NCBI GenBank assembly: GCA_000349905.1
Contig: KB722757.1
Span: 388,804-452,803, forward strand
Length of the DNA stretch: 64,000 nt
Source of the DNA: Volvariella volvacea V23
Taxonomy: Eukaryota > Basidiomycota > Agaricomycetes > Agaricales > Pluteaceae
Direction: 5' to 3'
Positions 28,110-39,021 of the stretch are shown here, piece by piece. Position numbers and translations under genes: made by a program. The notes under the pieces are model-generated. The model made no database searches, was not told where the DNA came from, and worked only from the letters and a program-made list of their open reading frames with translations. The first letter of the stretch is position 1. Each line of letters opens with the position of its first letter.

Positions 28110-30536
28110 GTCTCGATGGAAGGGAGGAGAGGAGCAAGCGGGCTGAAGGAGGGTCTATATATGCGCCTGGGGAGGTTTCTATTGCAGTTGAAGGCTATGC
28201 AATGCAAGGAAAGCGATCGGACGACGTGCCAGAAAGTCAACGTGAATGAGGAGGTGCCAACGCGTGGTGGGGTGCCTGTATTGCTCCGAGTCGAACGTGG
28301 ACGATAGCGGTGGCTAAATCCTCCCGGGAACTAAGCAGGCAGTCGCTAAGAGTGGCCTCTTTGTAGGCTGGGCCGTAGGGAGCGATGATATTGTAGCATG
28401 ATGAAGAGATATGTACCACGATACATGACGCATTGATGCCATGATGGGTGCATCGTGGCATGAACCACCCCTCCCTAACACATCCATAACAGGAATTCCT
28501 CCGGAATCGATACGTCTTCAATTTTGCGCAAAACAAAAAACCACCCAGGGTGAGCACAACCCAAAAGAAAAGAAAAGACAATGCAGATGTTTTGTTCTTC
28601 CGCAACGTTGTTCTGACTCGGCCACGGTCAAGACGGTCAGGACTACGTGCATGCAGGCAGATGCTGTTGCCACTGAGGTTCCTTATCCCGAGGAACGCGC
28701 AGAAAGCCGGTTTTCAACTGCGCGGAGTATCCATAAGTACGCATGACCACCGTGGATTTGAATAGTACCCACTACCTGCCCCCAGGCGAGAATAGATCAC
28801 CTATTCACCCCACCCATGGCCATGGCCAAATTCTGTTAGGCTCTCCCTTCAGACTGCGCCGACAAAGCCGTTGCAAGGATCCGACAATGGCGATGGCTAA
28901 TTCATCACTATGGGCTTCTTTCCGTTTTCGAAGATTTTGGTGACCTTGTGCCGCGAGGTAAACACGAGTTTGGTGGCAGAGAAATTACATACGAGATGAA
29001 CTCATCCCTGAACTTCGCCTGTTTCTGGAAATCCCTGAGCTCGGCTGCCCTTTCCTGCCCATCACTGGTAAAGCCAACCTGATCTGGGGCTCGAGGCTTT
29101 TGCGGCCTTTGGCGATCGATCCTGTTTCGCCTGGCGAGTGAGGGTGATAATCCTGTGGCCCTGCCAATTAACACCTAACTCGTTACATCGGTGCGGTGGC
29201 TTTCTATGGGCTTGTTGTCAGCTCGTCTGCGCTTACACACCGTAGCCTAGTACGTGCGTGTGTCGTGCATTAGCTCCGAGGCGCTTCTTCTCCCACCTTA
29301 TGCACAGTTGGTCCTCTATACAAATCAGGATTAAAGCATTCTGCATGTCGTATGCCCCCTATCATTCCGTCCACACCTTGGTTACTACAACAGCTTACAA
29401 TTACATTGACTCCTCATCTAGGGTGCAAAACGTTTTTCTTGTTTTTCTTGTCTCCTTGTTCTCGGAAAACTCCACTCTCAATAGATGTGGCTTGACTGCT
29501 ATCAGGTTAATTCTCACTATCAACTTCTGCGCCATCTTACTGATACATGCGTTTTCATAACACCTCTCTCGAACAGTTCTGATTGTCCTAACGCTGCCGG
29601 ACCTAGTTCCCATCATCTGCCATCCATCGTTTTATTAAACACCAATGGAGCAGTGGCACCTAAGGGAAGGCGCTGAAGCAAGAACATTAGTTTCCAATCT
29701 TATCAATCCTCACCGCTATTGGCAAGCGTCAACCACCTTGGTGGCGTGTGGCGAAATCCTTGGGAAATCTCTCAGGAGGGCTTCAGGAGGTAAGGATATC
29801 GCTAGCGCATGCTGCATGCTGCTCTAATCTATCTCCTAATGTCTTGATTAGCCCATCTGCGGTGTAAAGCCTCCTTGCTGATAACAGGCGGCTCACGGAG
29901 GAGCATGCAGCTACCTTGCATCCCTGAAGTCCTTGTAGGTCCAGGGCGTTTCCGAGCAGAGTGGGAAGTACTAGCCCTGCCAGTGCCTGCAACGCCTACT
30001 ACATGTGCTCTCAGGTTTGTTTTGTGGCATAGCTGTGGTGCAACTTACAGCTCACGTTTTGTCATCGACGTGGTTCTGCCTGGGTCCAGCTTCCCATGTC
30101 ACGGTGAGCGACGCCAGGGATGCAATAGCCTCGTGGCCTCGTATCCTGAGCCTCTCAATGTCTCCATGGACTTATAGTCTGATCTTAATGATACCCCTGC
30201 CGCACCTAGGAGCTCGATGACGAGAAGACTGAGTCCGGTGCATGATGTTGCTCTGAATACCTGGCTGTGGGGTTAAGCCGCTCTCGCGCTCACTCGCGAG
30301 CCAGTCGTCGGGATCCAGGATACCATCTTAGTAGGTATGTGACGTCGATAGGAGTCGGCAACAAGCGAGGAAAAACATATCAGATGTATTTTACCCACAG
30401 CGTTGCGGGAAATTAAAGACATGCTGCCAGTGCTGTCGATGGGATTTGTGGAGACAAGGAGGCTTGGTTAACGTTGTTCCGTCGGTCCCGGGTTGGTGCT
30501 GTGTGGCAAGGAGGCGAGATTATGTTCGTTGGAAAC
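28110..30536. other. Intergenic region without recognised genes
   Basis: The first few hundred bases should be the promoter of the minus-strand F-box gene. Beyond that, only short open frames occur on both strands, none with family motifs or supporting splice structure. An AAGAAAAGAAAAG tract lies near 28565. Confidence 0.45.
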
Positions 30537-31401
30537 TTAATCTGTGTCAGGGGAGTATGGGGAACGTGTGAGGTATGCATACATGGTATTACAAATACAT
30601 AAGTTCCAAGCTAGCCTGGAGCAAAAATACAGACAAAAACACATAAATACAGAATAAAGATACCTATAGCATATGGGAGTCGGAAGCATGGTCTGCAGGG
30701 TATCTTCGTCATAAATCAAAGCCAAGGGGACCTCCAACTGCAGATTTATGGGGATGAGGACAGGGCAGCTCGCAGCCATGCACGCTAAAGAACGATCGGA
30801 TAAGTCAGCTCACAGGTGTGGTGAAATAACGGGAGACAATCACACCTGCAGAGGCCGGGAGAATCGGGGGATAACAGCTTGCTGCGGGTGACACCACGTC
30901 GGAGCGGTGCAGGTGTAAGCCCTTTTGGACTATCATCCTCAACTTTGGTTTGCGAACTGGGAGTGAAGGTATCCCTAGGTGACATATATTGTTGGGGGAT
31001 TTCTTCTTCTGTGATTGTATCGAGTTCCCTGGTTTTTGGGTTTACGATGAACCGCTGAAGTTCTGGAGTCTGATAGCAAGAAGGTCAGTCTAACGAGGGC
31101 GCAAGGGGAATATTATTAAGCGCAATAAACGTACAGGGTCGAATTCAATCTCGAAATTAAAGTCAGTTGTTTCTGGTTGCTTGAACTTGTGTGCCGTCGT
31201 AAGCTCGTTGGAGGTGGTTAACACAGCTCGTGGCTCAGAAGTTGGAGTGAGTAGGACAAACTCGTCCGATGATCTAGAGGTATCTTCGCCAGGGGTGGCA
31301 GTGTTACGGTTCGAGGACATTTTGCGAAAACCACGGCGGAAGAGTTTCTTGCTGCTGGTGATGACTCGGCTTAAGGTGGACAAGATTGGAGATCTTCGCA
31401 T
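30537..31401 (-). CDS. Unrecognised small protein gene
   Basis: I do not recognise this protein. Exon 1 (31401-31135) encodes a basic start (MRRSPILSTLSRVITSSKKL) and then a polar Ser/Thr-rich segment ending EIEFDP. A 65-nt GT-AG intron joins it to an exon from 31069 that reads TPELQRFIVNPKTRELDTI and EEEIPQQYMSPRD, continuing to about 30846. The 3' end is uncertain. The next intron probably ends at 30785, but its donor can be GTGTGA or a site 2 bases further, and these put the last exon in different frames. One frame gives VLIPINLQLEVPLALIYDED and ends at 30537; within it a 48-nt stretch with GT-AG borders may be a further intron. The coherent frame across the first splice supports a real gene. 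Confidence 0.5.
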
Positions 31402-32011
31402 GAACGAACGGCTAGCTTTATAGCTGTTGAGGTGTGCGGGGTGATAGACTCTCCATATGGCATATGGTGCCCTTTATATTTCTGCCACTTTTGTACCCAA
31501 TGCCACCCATAGGCGCTTTGACGATGAACGAGGCAGACGGTGAAGTGCTTGAAGGTTGTAGACAAAAACACATGGCACAATGGTGGGGCGGGCCACAAGA
31601 AAAGTTTTTCTCCAGGTCGAAGAGGAGCGGAAGCAAACGCGGGGCTTTTTGTAGAGCGCTCGAACCTGTGAACATAATGCCCCGTATTTACTTACCTTTT
31701 TACCTTCGACGCCACAACACCTTGATGTTGCCGTCCTCAGAACCCCCGGGTGTTGATGGCTTACTTTGGGTTCCACAAACCCTGTATCTTACGTTGATGA
31801 TAAGATGCAGGCCTATACACCAAGCCACGGGCGCAGCTGACGATCATGCCACAGTGGCCCAGTGGCAACGTGTCCAAGTTTTTTGATTACCAATTATCTT
31901 ATCGGCCACCTAATTTATTTGCGCATGTTTGTCATCAGCACTTGAGACAGCATAGGCCGCCCTGGAGTGCCACTTCTTGGTACGGCTAGGCTTGTTAGAT
32001 TGCCCCCTCTC
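31402..32011. other. Divergent promoter region between the small gene and the heat-shock factor
   Basis: This 610-bp region separates two divergently transcribed genes and presumably holds both promoters. An imperfect inverted pair AGAAAA/TTTTCT occurs near 31599-31612. A classical heat-shock element with correct 2-nt spacing is not evident. Confidence 0.45.
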
Positions 32012-34276
32012 ATGTCTGCTGCCACCAACCAACAAGTCGCTCTCGCACGAACACACAAGTCTTCCCCCAGTCATGTCCCCAAATCCGTGAGGCCTGTGGT
32101 GCCTGCGTTCTTGCAGAAGTTGTACGAGTACGTTGGCAATTTCTTGAATGCGTCCATTGTGTGCGTGCCTGGATGAAATCTAACGTTAACATGCATTAGG
32201 ATGGTCAACGATCCAAAGAACTCGGAGCTCATTAGGTGGTCTGAAGCTGGTGATTCGTTCTACGGTGAGTCTGCGCCCCAATCGTATGCTGTCGCCGAAA
32301 ATTTTATTGCTGTACCCGGCTCATTCGATCATTGTAACCCCATAGTATTGGATCATGAACGCTTTGCCCGTGAAGTCCTTGGTCGTTGGTTCAAGCACCA
32401 GAACTTTAGTTCCTTCGTACGACAGTTAAACATGTACGGCTTCCACAAGATCCCTCACTTGCAGCAAGGTGTCCTCAAAAGTGATTCCGAAACCGAGTTT
32501 TGGAACTTTGCGCACGCCAACTTCCATCAAGGACAACCGGACCTATTGTGTCTCATTCAGAGAAAGAAGCAAGGCCCCACGCAGGATGATGGCAATATGG
32601 ACGTACGTGAATCACCCAACAACAACCCATCTGCTATGGCAACCCTCCCTTCCGGACAAGTAGTGGATATTCAATCAATCATCAATGGAATCACTGCTCT
32701 CAAGCGCCACCAAACGACACTTTCATCCGAGCTCAACGACCTGAAGCGGTCAAACGAAGCGCTGTGGCAGGAGGCGCTTGTTGCGAGAGAGAGGCATCAA
32801 AAGCAGCAAGACACTATCAATCGGATCGTCAAATTCTTGGCAGGGATCTTTGGTCAACACCCCCAGCATCATAAGGACGACCGCGTCCACGACTCACAAC
32901 CTTCTCGAGCTGTCGTTCCCCGACGATCGTCCCGCTTAATTGAAGATCGCCCACGGTCTACCAATGCCAAGGTGGAAATCACAGAGGTGCTAGACGAGGA
33001 TGATGGTACGGGAACTGATAATACCAACCGTGGAAACTCACCAGCTCCAATGCGTGAGCTAATGGCTATGACTCCTTTTACCCGTGCTTATCCAGCGATA
33101 GATTTTACAGTGGAGACTCCAGCCTCTGCACCCTCCCCCACCCCCTCTAATACTTCGGATTCTATGTCCATTAACGAACTTCCTTCCAAGACAACCCCCG
33201 TCACGCAAACATCTAGTTTCAACAGCTCTGCCTTCTCCAATGCCACCTTCTCCCCCATCATCACCTCTGCCTCACAAGCCCCCGCTACCCAAGCATCCTA
33301 CCATCCCTCCCAGGCTCAAGCTTCGATGGTCCAGCTACAGCCAGGTCAACAAGATAGCTCTCACTCCATAGAGCCTCACGCCATTGAGCGATCTATCACG
33401 CCGGCTCGTGCACCATCTGGAAACCTAGATTTCGACTTGAGAACGGCTCTCAGTGGTCTAACCCCTGCTCAGATCCAACAATTCCTCTCCGCGTTATCTA
33501 TACCACAACCGCTGACCGATCATCTTTCCAACCCTGCCTCGAATTCCTTTCAAACTTCCCAAATAGCCCCATACTATGACTACTCCCAGTTCTCAAATGC
33601 CCCCACGTCTTTTCCTCTCATAGGATCTGGCCAAGAGCCGCAACTTGTACCACCAGGTGAAGGCCTCATCTCCTTTGATACTGGTATAGATCAGCAGCTT
33701 AAGCAGCATTGGAAAGACACATCTGACATCGATAAAGATGTCAATTCCCTCAACACGAGCATCAACAGCCTCATTCAAACATTTGGACTAGACCCAGTTC
33801 TGATGGAAGAATCGCACCAGGACGAAGATGCATCCGCGCTGGATCCCTCACAACCTCCAGCGCAAATGCCAAATACGGACCAGCAGGCCACGGAAGCGGC
33901 TGTAAAGGAATTCAATTTCGACTCGTTCTTCAATACCTTGACGTCAAATAACGCTCCCACCCTCTCTAATCCTATTTCTTTAACGGGAGCGGGTACGTAC
34001 GGGGATATGAACGCGCCCTCCGCCTTCTTGCACGAGATCCCCGCCAATCCTCCTACGGGGATTAATACAGGTATTATACCGTCGGTACCAGCCCCTACTG
34101 CAGGGAAGAAGCGTAAGTCGGACGTTTCAGAGCTCGGTGCCCAGACACTAGATGGAGCGACGGCTACTATCAACCCGGCCGCTGCACTCCTTAACCCCAA
34201 TTCCATCGCCGCTGGCGTGCCAGGCGCACCTAGCACTACCGCTCCTAACAAGTCCAAGAAACGGAGGGGTCAGTAG
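32012..34276 (+). CDS. Heat-shock-factor-type transcription factor
   Basis: DNA-binding regulator of the HSF family, expected in the nucleus and to bind nGAAn repeats as a trimer. Exons inferred: 32012-32127, 32200-32264 and 32346-34276, about 703 residues. The winged-helix domain spans about residues 28-130: PAFLQKLYEMVNDP, WSEAGDSFYVLDHERFAREV and WFKHQNFSSFVRQLNMYGFH, the last carrying the recognition helix. A heptad-rich coiled coil (HR-A/B equivalent) follows at about residues 175-245, around SIINGITALKRHQTTL and LNDLKRSNEALWQEA. The C-terminal half is Ser/Pro/Gln-rich with acidic patches, typical of activation regions. Basic motifs GKKRK and KSKKRRG near the C-terminus may direct nuclear import. 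Exons 2 and 3 can be read without splicing, because the 81-nt intron between them keeps frame and has no stop. An HSF1-like role is likely; Sfl1-like or Skn7-like roles are not excluded. Confidence 0.92.
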
Positions 34277-35224
34277 ATGAGCGGAGAGTGCGTGTGGTGG
34301 TGGGTAGACGGTGGTTGGAGGGTGAGATTGAAAAAGGGTAGAAGAGCCGAAAGCCCGGCGCTTGCTACAAATGGCATTGTTGAAACTAATGGATCGATCT
34401 TGAAATGCAACAAACTAAACCGCACGCAACTAAAACAACATAACGAAATACAATTATGAAATGATAAACCAATAAAGTCAAAAGGACGTTACCTTACTGT
34501 ACCATTATCTCCTGTATGTATGCCACACGTTTTTTCTTCTTTTTCCTTCCTTGCTCTCCTCGGCTCCCGTAACTCCCTAAGTTCTCTTTTTTTTACCTTA
34601 ATGTTGATCATTGCCCTTTGCTTTTTTCAATATCGTTCAAGTAGCTAATATGATGTAGGTCCAGTCCCCTCACACACCCCACCCCCTCTGCCTCGCTAGT
34701 TTTTATAACTCAAACCCCATCCTATATTATCGTGTCCCTTATCCCACCTTTCATCTTTTCTCTTTTCACCTGCAACTCCTCACATCATGTTTATCGCAAG
34801 AACTCTTTGTCCCGACCTCCCACCATAAAGCACAAACCAACTTACTAGCAACTATCATGTCATCCTTCATCTCTTTCGAGCCACTGTCGGTAGTTTCACA
34901 TATAAACTAATTCCATGGGTGTATTTGTTTACTATCTCAACGCTTTTGTCTGCATCTATCCTTTTGTAAATGCGCGTTCGTCTATCGGTATTGGGTCTCT
35001 TAGTGTTACTACTGTCTCGTTCGATCGTGCGTTGTATCGATTCGTACTTTAATCACATCGGTTTGGGTGTGTGTAGTTCCTAATGTGCCCTCTCGTCGCT
35101 CCAGAATATGCTTTGTTAAGCAGTGGAAGGAAGCGCCAGTGTATATGAGCGCTTAACCCCATTTCTCACGCTGCCAAACGCGTTGATCCATCGCTTGGCA
35201 CGCTCACCAGCTCTACCCGCAATC
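34277..35224. other. Intergenic region, T/C-rich
   Basis: This is the 3' flank of the heat-shock-factor gene and the promoter of the NIF3-family gene. From about 34510 to 35090 the + strand is pyrimidine-rich, like the flank of the cyclin gene. No gene is visible. Confidence 0.5.
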
Positions 35225-36426
35225 ATGACCAGCTCAATCCTCAGATCTGTTTGCACCGCCATGGAGCGGATTGCGCCACTTCGGCTGGCTGAAAAATGGG
35301 ATAATGTACGTGGTGGGATTGTTCCGGTTTTTCTGGAGTGGCGACGCTGATTGTGAGCACAAGAAAGGTCGGGCTGCTGCTAGGTAGCGTTGCGCCCAAT
35401 ATGTTTGTACCATGGCACTGATTTATCTCAGAGTCTCCTGTGCAGCGGCCTAACAGAAAACACGTATTGTTGACCATCGAGTGCGTTGGTATTCTATGTC
35501 TTGGTTCTTATCACAGTTGAGCTTATATATCAACCGGCAGTTTGACGACATCCGTCCTCAATGAATCGTTAGAAAACGATACATCAGTCATCATTTCATA
35601 TCATCCTACAATCTTCAAACCCCTCTCATCCTTAACGCTCTCAAACCCCCTTCAAACATCGCTTCTGAAATGTGCAGCAGAGGGTATCTCCGTTTTCAGC
35701 CCCCATACTGCTCTGGATTCGGTTTGGGGTGGCGTCAATGACTGGCTGGCGAAGGATGTCGTGTTGGCCGGTCAAAGTAGGGATGGAGAAGTCAAGGCGT
35801 TGGTGGCAGAGAAGTTTAAACCGGGGCTGGAGTTGCAGCAGAGTGAGGGCGGTGAAGGGAGATTGGTGATGCTGAAGCAACCTATTGGTCTGGAGACTTT
35901 GATTCAACGCGTCAAGGCGGGCACGAACTTGCCAACTGGTGTGTTATTTCTGTTTTTGACGTTTTCAAGCGATTGAATTTCACCTGCGATGGTAGTTCAA
36001 GTCGGATACGCACATGATATCAGTCCTCAAGAGCACGCATCCGATTATCTTGTTCAGACAGTGGCTATATGCGCGGGTTCTGGTGGGTCTATGCTACTAG
36101 GGAAGCAGGCGGATGTTTACTTCACTGGAGAGATGTCCCATGTAAGGCTCACTATGTTGGATTGGACTTGACACTCATTCCGTCACCACAGCATGAAGTG
36201 CTTGCTGCGGTTGCGGCAGGGAAGCACGTCATTCTTTGTATGTTCACTGCTCGTGGTATACCTCTTTATTCTGATCATTCCACTTCAAGGCGGACACACG
36301 AACACGGAGAGAGGATATCTGCCCATACTGGCTGCGAAGCTTCGTCAAGAGCTAACGCAAGATGGTTTGAATGATGTAGAGGTTCGCGTCAGTCAACGCG
36401 ATCGTCATCCATTAAGCTATGTATAA
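35225..36426 (+). CDS. NIF3-family protein (DUF34)
   Basis: Member of the conserved NIF3/YbgI family, a metal-binding fold of uncertain biochemical role. Seven exons are inferred: 35225-35305, 35368-35383, 35432-35480, 35541-35938, 35996-36141, 36192-36237 and 36290-36426. Phase-consistent joining gives about 290 residues. Family motifs appear in order: LAEKWDN joined to VGLLLESP at the N-terminus, LLTIDLTTSVLNE, ISYHPTIF with its metal-site His, a VFSPHTALDSVWGGVNDWLA block, and near the end DVYFTGEMSHHEVL, CGHTNTERGYLP and the final VSQRDRHP. Exon 2 is only 16 nt, yet it is needed to rebuild the conserved WDNVGLLLE motif. An in-frame ATG-less extension upstream of 35225 is not needed for the family match. 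Confidence 0.9.
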
Positions 36427-37117
36427 TTCGGTGAGTGCACTTGGCTTACATGCGGTTGTGAGAGCTTAGGCTGCAGGCAACATACCCAAGTGTTCCGGCG
36501 ACAGAGGGACAACTCAACGGTCTGTCCCATCGCATATAATCAATTGGATGAAGAGACTGCGCGTTTGCATCTGCTTATACTCTAGCAATACAAGTATAAT
36601 CATGACGATGGATATATGAGCTGAATAAAAACACAATCGGTCCTGAAGAGTCTAACTATTAGTTCCGCTACTCGATCATTGGAGTCACTGTACATTACAG
36701 CAGCGGTGCGTCAGTGCTAATGCCAGGAAAGTACGCATCAAGAGTTGTGCCGCCAAGAAAAAACCTGTGATAGAAGCTCCTTGTAGGCTGTCACAGATGA
36801 AAGTACTTACAGAGACTCCCCAGATATTAACGCGAAAGATTAGCGAGTTTGTTCCCCTGAAATTGGCATCGATGTGTTCGTGTTTCCACCTTGAAACGGT
36901 CAGACAGTGGATCAAGAGATGATTGTATTTTGAGACTCGAAAGGCTTCGCAGCAGAAATGGCGAAATTATTGGTAAGAGGCTCGCACGCATTTGAATTCA
37001 GTTTCTAAAGGTGATGTATAGGTGGGGTCGTCGATACAGGTATGTACAATAATTCCTCATACTTGTAGGCTTCTAAGGGCCAAAAGTCTACCGCGTTATA
37101 CTGACATATTCACGATT
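36427..37117. other. Intergenic region with possible methyltransferase exon relic
   Basis: On the minus strand near 36915-36685 an open frame contains a hydrophobic stretch reading TGFFLAAQLLMRTFLALALT. Its DNA shares TTTCCTGGCATTAG with exon 2 of the methyltransferase-like gene just downstream. It may be a fragment of a duplicated membrane exon. I cannot build a complete gene from it. Confidence 0.3.
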
Positions 37118-37962
37118 CTACAGGATACCGGGTATCAACTTATATGGGACTCTTCTCGAGTACACCTCCCACTCTCCTCCGAACCTCTTCTTCAATAACT
37201 CATTCTCCACAGACATACGGAACATGACTAAAATTCCTGGGAGAGCCGTGCATATACTCCAACAATGAAACGCCAATACACACACTGTACCCTGCATAGT
37301 TTGGAACCAAGGGCCGAGACTGTATGCAGTGACACTAGTGCTGAACATTGCCAAGAATAAACCGACATATGAAGGATGTCGGACGATGGAGTATGGCCCG
37401 GAGGTGATGAGCCTATGGTCTTTGAGCTCTGTGATTACGAAGGTAAAGTGCTCTTGCAATGCTTTGTAGCAGCGTCGACGGATAACCAAGCCTATGAGGT
37501 TAAAAAGGCTGCCGAGGAGAAAGCTCGGGGTAAGGTTGCTAATCGAGGTATGTTAGCCCAGAAAGCCAGTCGTCATCGTCCAGAATTCACTCACGTGGAC
37601 CTCTCAGCGGACATGAAAGAATAATCGGAGTGGAGGTCGTGTATGCGCACTAATGCCAGGAAAATCCATTGGAGCTTCAACCACGGTGAATGCAAGATAA
37701 ATCCACTGTCAGATGCAATGGCACATACGTGAATAGTCGGCAGGTGGATAACAAAGGCACTGACTCATACCTGGAACACAAAATACCATCGCGCAAACAT
37801 CATTGTAACTCTCTCCACAATACCACTGGGCGGCTTCATTTTCTTTTCAACCTGTCGATCAAATTTTGGCGGCGTGGTACTTTGGAAAAATGCCCAAGCA
37901 TTCCAAATCGTCAAGGATGCCTTTAAGAGGAGGGGGAATGTCTCTGCACTGCTAGAAGACAT
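37118..37962 (-). CDS. Isoprenylcysteine carboxyl methyltransferase-like membrane protein
   Basis: Predicted integral-membrane methyltransferase of the ICMT/phospholipid-methyltransferase superfamily, which uses S-adenosylmethionine. Three exons on the minus strand are inferred: 37962-37771, 37674-37595 and 37538-37118, about 230 residues. The N-terminal part has at least one hydrophobic segment (WNAWAFF). Exon 2 contributes WIFLALVRI, and exon 3 opens with LTPSFLLGSLFNLIGLVIRR, a typical membrane helix before the catalytic part. The diagnostic motif HRLITSGPYSIVRHPSYVG lies at about residues 130-150, and the family's C-terminal E-x(n)-RVPYKLIPGI ends the protein. The first acceptor is chosen at 37675 because the stronger-looking one at 37706 leads to a frame that ends at a stop. 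True ICMT versus a paralogue of unknown substrate cannot be decided. Confidence 0.78.
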
Positions 37963-37984
37963 GTCGGTGAATTACCAGAGCGCA

Positions 37985-38620
37985 CAGTTCTGCAGCTGGA
38001 CGGTGGGCAATCGTACATCCTTGCAACTTATATGCAATAGCCTGAACACCTGGATTCACCGGGTGGCAGTCATGGGCGCCCGCCGAGACCCCCGGAGTTT
38101 ACTACCTAGGGATGCGCTCGACCATCTAAAATTTCGCGCGTCGACTTTCAAGGTAACCATCCTTTACTGGACACCCCTGACTGCTGGATCCATATGCTAC
38201 GGCGAGTGCTGGAACCACTCAACAACCCCTCTCGCACGTACATGCGGGTCGAATACTTGTCTGTCGTGTATACTAGTAGGTTCAAGAACCTCCGTGTACT
38301 GGCACACGATAGAGAAGGTCGTGAACTTGTTGTATTCGGCATGTATGATGTTTATCATCGCCCTACCTGCTTCGATCAACTCGTTCAGCTCACTCAATCT
38401 ATGAACATCAACTTTCATTCCATTCGTCTTGGGGACAACACGACCTCATATACAGACCATCAAAATGCGTTTTATCATTTCCGGAATCAATCCTATGTCA
38501 CCACAATTTGCATAGGCAACTTAAATGCGCTTATTAGCTTGCTCTCGTTCTTCAATCCGAAATGTGAGGCGTCCCAAGGTCAGAGACGCAAGAGGGTTGC
38601 CACATGCATCCAATGATTTT
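37985..38620 (+). pseudogene. Possible degraded F-box-like gene fragment
   Basis: Open frames on the + strand change phase within this stretch. One includes TSLQLICNSLNTWIHR, which resembles the segment after an F-box in Agaricomycete proteins. Another, from about 38194 to 38616, reads through YMRVEYLSVVYTSRFKNLRV and on to a run without motifs. No single coherent gene can be built. It starts divergently from the methyltransferase-like gene. It could be a decayed F-box paralogue or chance. Confidence 0.25.
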
Positions 38621-39021
38621 AACAAGGTGAAATTAGACCCGATTGAGACTGTAATCAATGTTTCTATTGAAACAGATTACGAGCCACTTGGAGATTAACT
38701 GGGGTGCAACACTGGAATACCATTGTGAATCAAAACTAGTATGCATTACCATCGTAAACACCAGATACGAGAACAGGAATAGCCTCTTTTTGACCTTACA
38801 GTACAAGCTGAAATAGATCCAGCCTGCAACTACACACCATTACCCGTTGTATTCAATTACTGACATGCTAATTAATGTATTTTCCATTCGCAGACCGTAA
38901 GAATTAGATCTCAGTGTTCACAGCTCCCAATTGGAAGTCATGTACATTGCAGTTCACCCACCTGTGACCGTTGTGACGGTCAACTCGACCTCCTCATCAC
39001 GATCGTGTTGGCGCTACGACC

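Noticed and set aside
31599..31612. AGAAAA/TTTTCT inverted pair upstream of the HSF gene as a heat-shock element
   Set aside because: The spacing between GAA and TTC is not the required 2 nt, and no further units are in phase.
37595..37706. Frameshift in the methyltransferase-like gene
   Set aside because: It appears only if the acceptor at 37706 is used; the acceptor at 37675 restores a single frame through all three exons.
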